From positions 1 to 40,438 of the forward strand of contig CAJOLC010000009.1 of assembly GCA_905235305.1 (NCBI GenBank): DNA of 40,438 nt. Direction: 5' to 3'. The number at the start of each line of letters is the position of its first letter. Positions within the stretch are counted from its first letter, which is position 1. Origin of the DNA: an uncultured Bacteroidaceae bacterium (lineage in GTDB: Bacteria > Bacteroidota > Bacteroidia > Bacteroidales > Bacteroidaceae). This document shows, one piece after another, positions 28,154-37,300 of this stretch. A model generated the notes under the pieces. The model saw only the letters and a program-made list of their open reading frames with translations, was not told the DNA's origin and did not search any database. A program made the translations under genes and the position numbers.

Positions 28154-29140
28154 CTACAGGGAGTCCTTCGACTTACGCAAGGCAAGTGCTGCAGAAGACC
28201 ATACGCCAAGGAGCGCAACAAGCAGTGTCTGAAGGGTATGAACAATGAGGACGAACAAGGCAGCCTCAGTTTGTCCGACGCCATAAAGCACCAGAACGGT
28301 CTTGACAGCAAAGTGCCATGGGCCGGCGCCATTGGGTGTGGGAACCAGGACGGCAAAGGTGCCGACCACGAAAGCCACGAGGGCTGCCAATGGACCGAGC
28401 CCCGCTGTGAAGTCGAAGCAATAGAACGTCAGGTAGAAATGCAGGTAATAACTCACCCAGATGCCTGTCGAATAGAGCCAGAAAAGCAGGGGTCGCTCCA
28501 CTTTCCTGACGGAAAGCAGGCCGTTCCTCAAGTCGGAAAGGACAGACTTGGTCTTCGAGAAGAGCCGGAACCTGCGGATGAGCAAGAAGCCGGCAACTAT
28601 TGCCAGCAGTCCGCAGACAGCCGTCACCACCCAACCCGCCACGGTGAAGCGGCTCAGCAGGCTACCCAAAGAGACGCCCGTCTCACGGAAAAACCTCAGG
28701 AAGACAGGGATTTGCGACAGGAACGTCAGCAAGGAAAGCAGCAAGATGAGCAGGGTGTCGATGATTCTCTCCGTGACGACCGTGCCGACACTCAGGGTGA
28801 AATTGGTTCCCTCGTAGCGCTTCAAGACGCCACAACGCAAGACCTCGCCCACCCTCGGCACGACGAGACTGCTGGCGTAGCTAAGGAAAACGGCATGCGT
28901 GCAAGTGGAAAGGCGCGGCTTCTGCCCCGTAGGAGCCAGGACCTGGCGCCACCTGACGGCCCGAAGAACCTGCGCCAGGATGCCAAACGGCATACTCAGG
29001 AGCATCCACGTCCACGACATCCTGTGCGAAAGAGCATCCCTCAGCTCCCCCCAACCTATGCCGCGGTACATCCACCACAGTATCCCGACCGCCAACACTA
29101 TAGGCACGCCTACCTTGAACAGCTTTCTTAATCGCTCCAC
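28154..29140 (-). CDS. Lysylphosphatidylglycerol synthase TM-domain (flippase-like) protein
   Basis: A 328-aa inner-membrane protein with about seven to eight hydrophobic segments, for example VGVPIVLAVGILWWMYRG (about 9-26), IIDTLLILLLSLLTFL, WVVTAVCGLLAIVAGFLLI and LAALVAFVVGTFAVLVPTPNGAG. The pattern RAVRWRQVL, SSLVVPRVGEVLRCGVLKRY and VPTPNGAGPWHFA is typical of the LPG_synthase_TM/AglD family (UPF0104). Members lacking the C-terminal synthase domain, like this one, are thought to move or sense lipids; the substrate here is unknown. The start is a GTG at 29138-29140. It is divergent from rsmA across an 81-bp spacer with overlapping promoters. Confidence 0.85.
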   Translation of the reverse strand: MERLRKLFKVGVPIVLAVGILWWMYRGIGWGELRDALSHRMSWTWMLLSMPFGILAQVLRAVRWRQVLAPTGQKPRLSTCTHAVFLSYASSLVVPRVGEVLRCGVLKRYEGTNFTLSVGTVVTERIIDTLLILLLSLLTFLSQIPVFLRFFRETGVSLGSLLSRFTVAGWVVTAVCGLLAIVAGFLLIRRFRLFSKTKSVLSDLRNGLLSVRKVERPLLFWLYSTGIWVSYYLHFYLTFYCFDFTAGLGPLAALVAFVVGTFAVLVPTPNGAGPWHFAVKTVLVLYGVGQTEAALFVLIVHTLQTLLVALLGVWSSAALALRKSKDSL

Positions 29141-29145
29141 GAAAA

Positions 29146-29181
29146 AAGTTTAAAGTTTCGAGTCCTAAGTTTAAAGTTTTT
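29146..29181. repeat. Heptad-like AAGTTTA repeats
   Basis: AAGTTTA, AAGTTTC, GAGTCCT, AAGTTTA and AAGTTTT follow one another with a 7-bp period in the divergent spacer. Confidence 0.6.
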
Positions 29182-29183
29182 CG

Positions 29184-29191
29184 TACTTTTG
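29184..29191 (+). promoter_or_regulatory. -7 box of rsmA
   Basis: TACTTTTG fits TAnnTTTG, 31 bp before the rsmA start. No clear TTTG at the -33 place; that region is occupied by the heptad repeats. Confidence 0.55.
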
Positions 29192-29196
29192 CATTG

Positions 29197-29204
29197 CAAA
29201 GTTA
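29197..29204 (-). promoter_or_regulatory. -7 box of the flippase-like gene
   Basis: TAACTTTG on the minus strand. It lies just 5 bp to the right of the rsmA -7 box, so the two divergent promoters overlap and cannot easily fire at once. Confidence 0.5.
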
Positions 29205-29221
29205 ATAAGAAATAGGAAATA

Positions 29222-30034
29222 ATGAGAGCAGTCAGGCCAAAAAAGTTCCTCGGACAGCACTTTTTGACCGATCTAAGCATAGCAAGCCGCATTGCCGACA
29301 CAATAGATGCCTGCCCGGACCTGCCCATCCTGGAAGTCGGACCTGGCATGGGCGTCATGACACAATACCTGGTCCGCAAGCCGCGGCTGGTGAAGGTGGT
29401 CGAGATAGACTATGAAAGCGTGGAATACCTCAGGCGAACCTATCCCGACCTGGAGGACAACATCATCGAGGACGACTTCCTGAAGATGCACCTCGACCGC
29501 ACTTTCGGAGGCTCGCCCTTCGTCTTGACGGGCAACTACCCCTATAACATCTCCTCACAAATCTTCTTTAAGATGCTCGACAACAAGGATTTGATTCCCT
29601 GTTGCACAGGCATGATTCAGAAGGAAGTTGCGGAGCGAATGGCAGCGGGGCCAGGCGGAAAGACCTACGGCATACTGAGCGTCCTCGTGCAAGCCTGGTA
29701 TGATGTGGAATACCTCTTCACCGTAGAGCCCAACGTCTTCAACCCGCCGCCTAAAGTCCGCAGTGCTGTCATACGCCTGACACGTAATAAGACGACCGAC
29801 TTGGGCTGCGACGAGAGGCTCTTCAAGCGGTTGGTCAAGACGACGTTCAACCAGAGACGGAAGACCCTGCGCAACAACATCCGCCCGCTCCTCACGGCCC
29901 TCGAGGCGGAACAACCAGAGAAGTCCGACTTCACGGCACTCCTCTCCGACCCCATCATGCAGAAGCGTCCCGAACAGCTCAGTGTGGCGGACTTCATCCA
30001 GCTTACCCTAAGGATACAAGACAGTAGGAAATGA
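29222..30034 (+). CDS. rsmA: 16S rRNA dimethyladenosine transferase (RsmA/KsgA)
   Basis: Dimethylates two adjacent adenines in the 3' terminal helix of 16S rRNA late in 30S assembly. The 270-aa protein starts with VRPKKFLGQHFLTD (the typical KsgA N-terminus), has the SAM-binding loop LEVGPGMGVMTQYL (about 37-50), the acidic VVEIDYESVEYL, and the target-base motif NYPYNISSQIFFKML (NLPYN-like, about 109-123). The C-terminal part has NPPPKVRSAVIRL and TTFNQRRKTLRNN. Length is normal. fbp follows after 88 bp with no promoter visible, so they may be co-transcribed. Confidence 0.97.
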   Translation: MRAVRPKKFLGQHFLTDLSIASRIADTIDACPDLPILEVGPGMGVMTQYLVRKPRLVKVVEIDYESVEYLRRTYPDLEDNIIEDDFLKMHLDRTFGGSPFVLTGNYPYNISSQIFFKMLDNKDLIPCCTGMIQKEVAERMAAGPGGKTYGILSVLVQAWYDVEYLFTVEPNVFNPPPKVRSAVIRLTRNKTTDLGCDERLFKRLVKTTFNQRRKTLRNNIRPLLTALEAEQPEKSDFTALLSDPIMQKRPEQLSVADFIQLTLRIQDSRK

Positions 30035-30120
30035 GAGAATGAAAAATGAAAGAATGAAACGCTTGACTCTTTTCTCTTAACTGTCTCTGAACTCTAAACC
30101 CCGAACTCCAAACTCTTTCA
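30035..30120. repeat. Low-complexity 7-8-bp repeat spacer before fbp
   Basis: The first part has AATGAA words (GAGAATGAAAAATGAAAGA) like those between PNP and thiL. The second (30089-30116) runs in 7-bp steps: GAACTCT, AAACCCC, GAACTCC, AAACTCT, then ends at the fbp start. No consensus promoter. Confidence 0.6.
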
Positions 30121-30122
30121 TT

Positions 30123-32120
30123 ATGAATTACCCCGACATGCGTCTGCTGCAGCTCCTCGCCAGGACGTTCCCTAACTGCGAGAGCGCGAGCACAGAAATC
30201 ATAAATCTCGAGGCCATCCTCAGCCTTCCGAAAGGTACCGAACACTTCGTCGCCGACATTCATGGCGAGCATGAAGCCTTCCTGCATATCCTCAGAAATG
30301 CCAGCGGAAACATCAAGAGGAAGGTCCACGACCTGTTTGGCGAGTCGCTGCCGGAGCAGGAGATGCGCGACCTGTGCACCCTCATCTACTATCCCGAGAA
30401 GCGGCTTGAGATGATTGAGGAGGGTTCGGACGAAGACCTCTCCGGCTTCTACGCTCGGACCTTGCTGCAGCTCATACAGGTCTGCCAGTCCGTGAGCAGC
30501 AAATACACGCGCAGCAAGGTGCGCAAAGCACTGCCGAAACAGTTTGCCTACATCATCGAAGAGCTCCTTCACGAAAGCCCGAACGATGAGGATAAAGATG
30601 CTTATGTGCAAAGGATTGTCGAGACGATTGTACAGATAGGACAGGCCCGGAACTTCATCGTCGCTATCTGCAACGTCATCCACAAGCTGAGCATCGACCA
30701 GCTGCACATCCTTGGCGACATCTTCGACCGCGGGCCCGGGGCGCACATCATCATGGATTACCTGCTTACACGCGAGAACTTCGACCTGCAATGGGGCAAT
30801 CATGATGCGCTCTGGATGGGTGCGGCAGCCGGCTGCGATGCCTGCATCGCCATCGTCCTGCGCCTGTCCCTGCGCTTCGCCAACCTGGCAACGCTCGAGG
30901 AGGGCTATGGCATCAACCTGCTGCCGCTTGCCACGTTTGCCATGGAGACGTATTCCGACGACCCTTGCCTGCAGTTCCTGCCCGTCGGCACCATGGCTGA
31001 AGCGAAGGGCGACGAGAAGCGCCTGCGCCTCATCGCGCAGATGCACAAGGCCATTTCCGTCATCCAGTTCAAGCTCGAAGGGCAACTGATGAATGTGCAT
31101 CCCGAGTGGAACATCGACCGCCGGGGCACCCTGGAGAACATCAACCTGGCGAACGGTACCTATAATTTTGAGGGGCAGGACTATCCGCTGCTCGATGCCT
31201 GCTTCCCTACTCTTGACCCGAGCGACCCATACAGGCTGACGGCCGAGGAGGCGGACCTGATGAAGCGGCTCCACCACTCCTTCCGAATCAGCGAAAAACT
31301 GCAGAAGCACATCCGCCTCCTCTTCAGTCATGGCTCGATGTTCCTGGTTTCAGGCTGCAACCTCCTGTTCCACGCTTCCGTTCCCCTTAATGCCGACGGC
31401 AGCCTGCGGCAGGTTACGATTGACGGCCAGACGTATCAGGGCCGCGAGCTCATGCAGCAGATTGAGTCGATGATGCGCACGGCGTTCTCTCCTTCACCCC
31501 TGGAGAGGAACAGGGTCAGCTGCCGGGATTTCTTCTGGTACCTGTGGTGCGGACCGGACAGTCCGCTCTTCGACAAGGACCGCATGGCGACGTTCGAGCG
31601 CTACTTCCTGGCCGACCCGGCTACGCACCACGAGGAGAAGGGTGCCTACTATCTGCTTCGTGAGGAGCCGGAGGTGTGTGCCCGCATCCTGGACCACTTC
31701 GGCGTGACCTCTCCATCCATGGAAGGCGAGGTGGGTGGACAACGCCACATCATCAACGGCCACGTACCTGTCCATGCCGGCCAGGGCGAGAACCCCATCA
31801 AGGCAGACGGGATGCTGATGGTCATCGACGGCGGTTTTTGCAAGTCGTACCACCACACGACGGGCATCGCAGGCTATACCTTGGTCTATCACAGCCGCGG
31901 CTTCGAGCTCATCCAGCACGAGCCGTTCACCAGCACGGCAGAGGCTGCCAGCAGCGGCACCGACATCAAGAGCAGCAAGCAAATCGTGGAGATGGCGGGC
32001 AGACGCATCCGCGTGCGCGACACCGACAAGGGCCGGCAGATTCAGGAACAGATAAAAGAGCTCCGCGGCCTGCTCTACGCCTACCGCCACGGCATCATCA
32101 AGGAGAACACGAAGAAGTAG
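30123..32120 (+). CDS. fbp: Fructose-1,6-bisphosphatase class III
   Basis: Removes the 1-phosphate of fructose-1,6-bisphosphate in gluconeogenesis. The 665-aa protein has the length and motifs of the class III (Firmicutes/Bacteroidetes) enzyme, which has a metallophosphatase core: VADIHGEHEAFL (about 43-54), ILGDIFDRGPGAHIIMDY (about 196-213) and QWGNHDALWMG (about 221-231) supply the metal ligands. Later blocks INGHVPVHAGQGENPIKADG and MLMVIDGGFCKSYH are also typical. The ATG at 30123 is the natural start. It converges with the NlpC/P60 gene; array R7 lies between. Confidence 0.96.
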   Translation: MNYPDMRLLQLLARTFPNCESASTEIINLEAILSLPKGTEHFVADIHGEHEAFLHILRNASGNIKRKVHDLFGESLPEQEMRDLCTLIYYPEKRLEMIEEGSDEDLSGFYARTLLQLIQVCQSVSSKYTRSKVRKALPKQFAYIIEELLHESPNDEDKDAYVQRIVETIVQIGQARNFIVAICNVIHKLSIDQLHILGDIFDRGPGAHIIMDYLLTRENFDLQWGNHDALWMGAAAGCDACIAIVLRLSLRFANLATLEEGYGINLLPLATFAMETYSDDPCLQFLPVGTMAEAKGDEKRLRLIAQMHKAISVIQFKLEGQLMNVHPEWNIDRRGTLENINLANGTYNFEGQDYPLLDACFPTLDPSDPYRLTAEEADLMKRLHHSFRISEKLQKHIRLLFSHGSMFLVSGCNLLFHASVPLNADGSLRQVTIDGQTYQGRELMQQIESMMRTAFSPSPLERNRVSCRDFFWYLWCGPDSPLFDKDRMATFERYFLADPATHHEEKGAYYLLREEPEVCARILDHFGVTSPSMEGEVGGQRHIINGHVPVHAGQGENPIKADGMLMVIDGGFCKSYHHTTGIAGYTLVYHSRGFELIQHEPFTSTAEAASSGTDIKSSKQIVEMAGRRIRVRDTDKGRQIQEQIKELRGLLYAYRHGIIKENTKK

Positions 32121-32154
32121 GAGATTCCCCTGCCCTATCAGAGCATCATTTCAT

Positions 32155-32220
32155 CCCCTATAGGGCATTGCTCATTCCCCTATAGGGGATAAAATAACGC
32201 GGCGCGGCGCCTCAGTCTTC
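32155..32220. repeat. 22-bp tandem array R7 (CCCCTATAGGGG x2, GCGGCGCGGCGCC x1)
   Basis: Units start at 32155, 32177 and 32199, period 22 bp: cores CCCCTATAGGG, CCCCTATAGGGG and GCGGCGCGGCGCC. The order equals that in R3 and R5. The preceding ~22 bp (from 32133, CCCTATCAGAG) looks like a decayed fourth unit. The array fills the spacer between the convergent fbp and NlpC/P60 genes (32121-32279). Confidence 0.88.
32189..32211 (-). terminator. Possible terminator for the psd-pssA-NlpC operon within R7
   Basis: Minus strand: GGCGCCGCGCC palindrome followed by GCGTTATTTTAT. The T-run is broken and the spacing is three bases, so it is weaker than the R5 terminator. Confidence 0.35.
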
Positions 32221-32279
32221 GGCCAGCGAGACGCCAGCCAAAGCCGCCGATGCGGACGGGCAAACCCAGGATGTCGGTC

Positions 32280-32792
32280 TCACATCCCGACGGCGAGCGA
32301 GTCCGCTTCACTTATGACGCGACGGGCCCCGACATAGCGGTTATAATAGTAGGGAGAAGTGCGGTAGCTGTCCTCTATCACGCCGCGGCTTGCAGCATGC
32401 ACGAAATAGAAGTTGCCATCATCTTCCACCTTCGACACGATTCCCACATGGCCCACAGTGCGCCCGGAGCGTGGACTCGTGAAGAAGACAAGGTCGCCTA
32501 TGCGAAGCTCCTCACGGCCTACGGAAACGCCCTGCCCATACTGAGCACGCGAATCACGGTTCAGGGAGATGTCGAACTGCTTGAAGATGAAACTTGTAAA
32601 GCCCGAACAGTCGAACCCATTAGGGCCCGCCATGCCACGACGGTAAGGGCGACCTAAATACTTCATCGCTACGCGGACAACTGCTTCACCCGTTACATTG
32701 ACATCCCCGCCCCGAAGCGAGGCATTTCCAAACGCCACGAACGTGAACAGTGCCACCAGCAGCATCAGGCATTTCCTATTGCAACCCATCAT
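32280..32792 (-). CDS. Secreted NlpC/P60 cysteine peptidase (C40)
   Basis: A peptidoglycan endopeptidase of the NlpC/P60 family. The 170-aa protein (ATG at 32792 or 32789) has a signal sequence (CLMLLVALFTFVAFGNA) and one C40 domain. The catalytic Cys is in GFDCSGFTSFIFKQF (about 68), the His in VGHVGIVSKVED and the third polar residue in YFVHAAS. GDLVFF precedes the His. No SH3 domain is seen. It starts 2-5 bp after the pssA stop, so it is the last gene of psd-pssA-NlpC. It should act in the periplasm on cell wall stem peptides. Confidence 0.93.
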   Translation of the reverse strand: MMGCNRKCLMLLVALFTFVAFGNASLRGGDVNVTGEAVVRVAMKYLGRPYRRGMAGPNGFDCSGFTSFIFKQFDISLNRDSRAQYGQGVSVGREELRIGDLVFFTSPRSGRTVGHVGIVSKVEDDGNFYFVHAASRGVIEDSYRTSPYYYNRYVGARRVISEADSLAVGM

Positions 32793-32794
32793 CC

Positions 32795-33496
32795 TCAACT
32801 CTTGGCAAACCTGGGATATGCAATGGAAATGGCGACGTACCACAAAATAATAAGGTGCAAGGAGTAAGGGGCAAAGAGCAGGATGACGGGGCAGCCGATG
32901 AGGAAAATGTAGCGCTGCCTGTTGTCCTGCCAGCTGAAGTTCCTGAACTTCAACGCCAGCATCGGCACCTCACACACCAGCAGGAAGCAGAACAGCAGCA
33001 TGAAAAGGAACAGGAAGACAGCATTGAACTTCAGCGAAACCAAGAAGGCATGCTCGCCCAGCACAAGGCTCCCCCAGAAGAGGGCATTCGCAGGCGTGGG
33101 CAAACCGATGAAGCCATAGTGCTGACGCTCGTCTAGATTGAACTTCGCCAAGCGCAGGCCGGAAAACGCAGCCATCAGGAAAGCCGTATACGGCAGCAGG
33201 TGCCTTATCGGCATCAATAGTTCCGGGCAATGCACCTCGTGGAAAAGATAGAAGATAATCGCGCTGGGAGCCACACCGAAGGTAACCACATCGGCCAGCG
33301 AATCCAGTTCCTTGCCTATGGGCGACGATACGCCGAGGGCCCTTGCCACCAAGCCATCGAAGAAGTCAAACACGGCTCCTATGACTATCATCAGTACTGC
33401 ATATTGGTACTGACCGTAGAAGGCACAGCCGGTTGCAATGCAGCCACTGATGAGATTGCAGCAAGTAAGGGAGTTCGGAATATGTCGTCTAATCAT
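32795..33496 (-). CDS. pssA: CDP-diacylglycerol-serine O-phosphatidyltransferase
   Basis: Makes phosphatidylserine from CDP-diacylglycerol and serine at the inner membrane. The 233-aa protein contains the full CDP-alcohol phosphatidyltransferase motif D-G-x2-A-R-x8-G-x3-D-x3-D, seen as [10 protein letters not shown] and [10 protein letters not shown] (about 46-69). Several hydrophobic helices follow (for example [16 protein letters not shown] and [31 protein letters not shown], given here in parts). Its ATG overlaps the psd 3' end by 8 bp, matching the pathway order PS synthase then decarboxylase. Confidence 0.96.
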   Translation of the reverse strand: MIRRHIPNSLTCCNLISGCIATGCAFYGQYQYAVLMIVIGAVFDFFDGLVARALGVSSPIGKELDSLADVVTFGVAPSAIIFYLFHEVHCPELLMPIRHLLPYTAFLMAAFSGLRLAKFNLDERQHYGFIGLPTPANALFWGSLVLGEHAFLVSLKFNAVFLFLFMLLFCFLLVCEVPMLALKFRNFSWQDNRQRYIFLIGCPVILLFAPYSLHLIILWYVAISIAYPRFAKS

Positions 33497-34196
33497 CAGA
33501 AGTAGTTTCCTTTAGTTTTGCAATCACTGTCTCATTACCCACGGACTTCTGGTTGAGCTTCACCAAAACCTCGGTGTCAAGGGGAAGATATAGGTCAACA
33601 CGCGAACCGAACTTGATGAAACCAAGATGCTCATCCACATAGCATTCCTCGCCAACCGAGGGATAAGTGACGATGCGGCGAGCCATGGCACCCGCTACCT
33701 GACGAAGCAGTATCTCCGTCCCGTCAGGCGTCTCGATAACGACGGTGCTCCTCTCATTCTCTTCACTTGCCTTCGGCAGCCAAGCCTTATGGAAATTGCC
33801 GTCGTAATGCCTGACCACCTTAACCGTCCCGTCAACAGGAATCCAGTTGGCATGCACATTGAAGGGACTCATGAAGATGCTCACCATGATACGTCTGTCG
33901 TGGAAATACTCGTTCTCCTCCGTCTCTTCCACCACCACGACCTTGCCATCGCATGGCGCCACTACAATACCCTCTGTCTCTCCCTCAAAGGTGCGGATAG
34001 GACATTGGAAGAAGTTAAGCAGAATGCCATACAGGACGGCACTCACGGTCACGCAGATGTCGAAGGGAATCTTCGACTCGAAGATATGCAGGATAGTAAA
34101 GTTGAGGACTCCAAGCACGATGGCACTCCACAAAAGCGTGTTCTTTCCCTCGTGATGGAGACGTATCTTTTTCAGTTTTCTTAGCCTTTTGCCCAT
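33489..34196 (-). CDS. psd: Phosphatidylserine decarboxylase proenzyme
   Basis: Converts phosphatidylserine to phosphatidylethanolamine; pyruvoyl-dependent and self-cleaving. The 235-aa protein is of the short Psd type. The N-terminus has two membrane helices ([21 protein letters not shown] and [17 protein letters not shown]). Core motifs are [31 protein letters not shown] and the cleavage site region [14 protein letters not shown], where the Ser of FGS becomes the pyruvoyl group (about 203). The ATG at 34196 follows a TAACTTTG box. It is the first gene of the operon, divergent from dnaE. Confidence 0.96.
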   Translation of the reverse strand: MGKRLRKLKKIRLHHEGKNTLLWSAIVLGVLNFTILHIFESKIPFDICVTVSAVLYGILLNFFQCPIRTFEGETEGIVVAPCDGKVVVVEETEENEYFHDRRIMVSIFMSPFNVHANWIPVDGTVKVVRHYDGNFHKAWLPKASEENERSTVVIETPDGTEILLRQVAGAMARRIVTYPSVGEECYVDEHLGFIKFGSRVDLYLPLDTEVLVKLNQKSVGNETVIAKLKETTSDD

Positions 34197-34218
34197 AGTT
34201 TTTTCACATAGCGCGGCT

Positions 34219-34226
34219 CAAAGTTA
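34219..34226 (-). promoter_or_regulatory. -7 box of the psd-pssA-NlpC operon
   Basis: TAACTTTG on the minus strand, 23 bp before the start codon; a weak TTGC lies 22 bp further upstream. Confidence 0.55.
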
Positions 34227-34293
34227 CGAAAAAAACATCTAACATCATGCAATGTTTACTTATTTTTTGCAGTATAGAGAAAAAATTCCCAAA

Positions 34294-34321
34294 CCATAAT
34301 CCTTAATCCCTAATCTTTTCA
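34294..34321. repeat. Heptad repeats (CCTTAAT/CCCTAAT) before dnaE
   Basis: CCATAAT, CCTTAAT, CCCTAAT and CTTTTCA run in 7-bp steps and end at the dnaE -7 box. The same words occur before the small acidic gene at 38424. Confidence 0.6.
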
Positions 34322-34329
34322 TATTTTTG
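34322..34329 (+). promoter_or_regulatory. -7 box of dnaE
   Basis: TATTTTTG matches TAnnTTTG, 33 bp before the start codon. No TTTG at -33; the heptad repeats sit there instead. Confidence 0.5.
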
Positions 34330-34361
34330 TCTCCTAATAATATATTTATATAATGTAAGAC

Positions 34362-37300
34362 ATGGAGGACTTCGTTCACTTACACGTTCACTCGCAATAC
34401 TCCCTGCTCGACGGGCAGGCATCCATCAAGGGCATGGTGGACAAGGCCATAGCCGACGGCATGCGCGGAATGGCACTGACAGACCACGGCAATATGTATG
34501 GTGTCAAAGAGCTTTTCGACTATTGCAAAAAGGTCAATAAGGAGAGGACGGAGAATAAGCTGGAACCCTTCAAGCCTATCTTCGGCTGCGAGATGTACGT
34601 TGCCAGGGGTGGCGATAAGTCCGTCAAGGTCGGCAAGGAGAACCAGTCCGGCTGGCACCTCATCGTCTTGGCCAAGAACCTCACAGGTTACCACAATCTC
34701 ATCAAGCTCGTCTCCCGCTCGTGGGTGGACGGCTTCTACATGAGGCCCCGCACCGACCACCGCGACCTGGCCACCTACCACGAAGGCCTCATCATCTGCT
34801 CCGCCTGCATCGGCGGCGAAGTGCCGCGCAAGATAGCCTGTGGCGACCTGGCAGGCGCAGACGAGGCCGTCAAGTGGTTCCACGACATCTGGGGCGACGA
34901 CTACTACATAGAGCTGCAACGCCACGAGGTGAAGAACCCCGCGCAGGAGGCCAACAGGGAAACCTATGAAGTACAGAAACGCGTCAACCCCGTCCTCATA
35001 GAACTGGCGCGCAAGCACGGAGTGAAGCTCGTCTGCTCCAACGACTCCCATTTCCTGGACGAAGACGACGCGGAGGCACACGACCTGCTCCTCTGCCTCT
35101 CCACCGGTAAAGACCTCGACGACCCGAACCGTATGCGCTACTCCAAGCAGGAGTGGTTCAAGACTCGCGCCGAGATGAACGACCTCTTCGCCGACATCCC
35201 CGAAGCCCTCGCCTCCACGAGCGAGATACTCGACAAAGTAGAGACGTACGACTTGGAGTCCAACCCCATCATGCCCTTCTTCCCCATTCCCGAGGAATTT
35301 GGCACAGAGGAACTCTGGAGGCAGAAGTACAGCGAAGAGGACCTCGTCAGGGAGTTCACCTCCGACGAGAACGGACAGAACACCTTGCCCGAAGAGGCAG
35401 GGAGAAAGAAGATACAGAAGCTGGGGGGCGTGGACAAGCTCTACAGGATAAAGTTCGAAGCGGACTACCTTGCCAAGCTTGCCTACGAGGGCGCCGCCCG
35501 CCTCTACCCCACCCCTCTCGCCAAAGAGATTGACGACCGCATCCGCTTCGAGCTGCACATCATGAAGACGATGGGGTTCCCTGGCTACTTCCTCATAGTA
35601 CAGGACTTCATCAACAGCGCGAGGAACGAGCTTGGCGTGTGGGTGGGGCCTGGCCGAGGCTCTGCAGCCGGCTCCGTCGTTGCCTATTGTCTCGGCATCA
35701 CAAGGCTCGACCCTCTGAAATACGACCTTCTGTTCGAACGCTTCCTCAACCCTGACCGCATCTCCCTGCCAGATATCGACACTGACTTCGACGACGACGG
35801 CCGAGGCAAAGTCCTGCAATGGGTGATGGATAAGTATGGAGCAGAGAACTGTGCACACATCATCACCTATGGAAGGATGGCTGCTAAGAACAGTCTGAAG
35901 GATGTCGGTCGTGTCGAAAAGGTGCCGCTGTCGGTTGTCAATGCTTGGTGTAAAGCGATGCCTGAACGTCTGCCAGATGGTAAGAAAGAGTGTCTGGAGA
36001 ACTTTATTGAAAGCACCACGGAGCTGAAAGAGGCAAAGTTCTCGAGAGATGCCAAGGTGGCCGACACGATTAAGTACGCCCTGAAGCTGGAAGGTACAAT
36101 CCGCAACACCGGCATCCATGCCTGCGGCTTCATCATCTGCCGCGACCCTATCAGCGACCATGTTCCTGTCTCTACAGCTGACGACCCCGACTTCCCCGAC
36201 CGCAAGACTGCCGTGACGCAGTACGACGGTCACGTCATCGAAAGCACCGGCCTCATCAAGATGGACTTCCTCGGCCTGAAGACGCTCTCGCAGCTGAAGG
36301 AGGCCTGCCGCATCGTAAAGGAAGCCCACGGCATTGATGTCGACCTGGACAACATTCCTATCGACGATGCCTCCACCTATAAGCTATATCAGGAAGGCAG
36401 AACCGTCGGCACGTTCCAGTTCGAATCGGCAGGCATGAGAAAGTACCTGAAGGAACTCCATCCGACGGTCTTCGAAGACCTCATTGCCATGAACGCCCTG
36501 TACCGCCCGGGCCCGATGGACTACATTCCGCAGTTCATCCGACGCAAGAACGGCCAGGAACCCATTACCTATGACCTCCCGGCCTGTGAGGAATACCTCC
36601 GAGACACTTACGGCATCACTGTCTATCAGGAGCAGGTCATGCTGCTTTCACGCAAGCTTGCAGGCTTCACCCGCGGCGAGAGCGATACACTCCGCAAGGC
36701 GATGGGCAAGAAGCAGAAGAAGGTTCTGGAGGACTTGAAGCCCAAGTTTATCGACGGCGGCACGCGGAACGGACACGACACCAAGGTGCTTGAGAAGATA
36801 TGGGCAGACTGGGAGAAGTTCGCCTCCTATGCCTTCAACAAGTCGCACGCTGCCTGCTACTCCTGGGTGGCGTACCAGACGGCCTACATGAAAGCACACT
36901 ATCCTGCCGAATTCATGGCCGCCCTGCTGACAAGAGGCAAGGACGACGTGAAGGAGGTAACGAAGCTTCTGGAGGAATGCCACGCCATGCGGCTGGAAGT
37001 GTTGGGGCCTGATGTCAACGAATCGCACCTCGACTTTGGTGTCAACGACCGCCAGCAGATACGTTATGGCTTGACTGCCATCAAGGGACTTGGCGAGGCT
37101 GCCGTTCAGGCCATCGTAGAGGAAAGGGAGAAGAATGGTCCTTTCAAGGACATCTTCGACTTTGCAGAGCGTGTCAACATGCCTGCCATCAAACGAAACG
37201 GCCTGGAGTGCCTTGCCATGAGCGGCGCCTTTGATAACATCGCCGGCAATATCCGCAGAGAACAGTTCGTTGCCGAGAACCAGAAGGGCGACATCTTCCT

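Noticed and set aside
34380..36329. A 649-codon open frame on the minus strand
   Set aside because: Antisense of dnaE; composition is that of a shadow frame. The same holds for 36648-37970 and 38595-40307 opposite dnaE and cysS.
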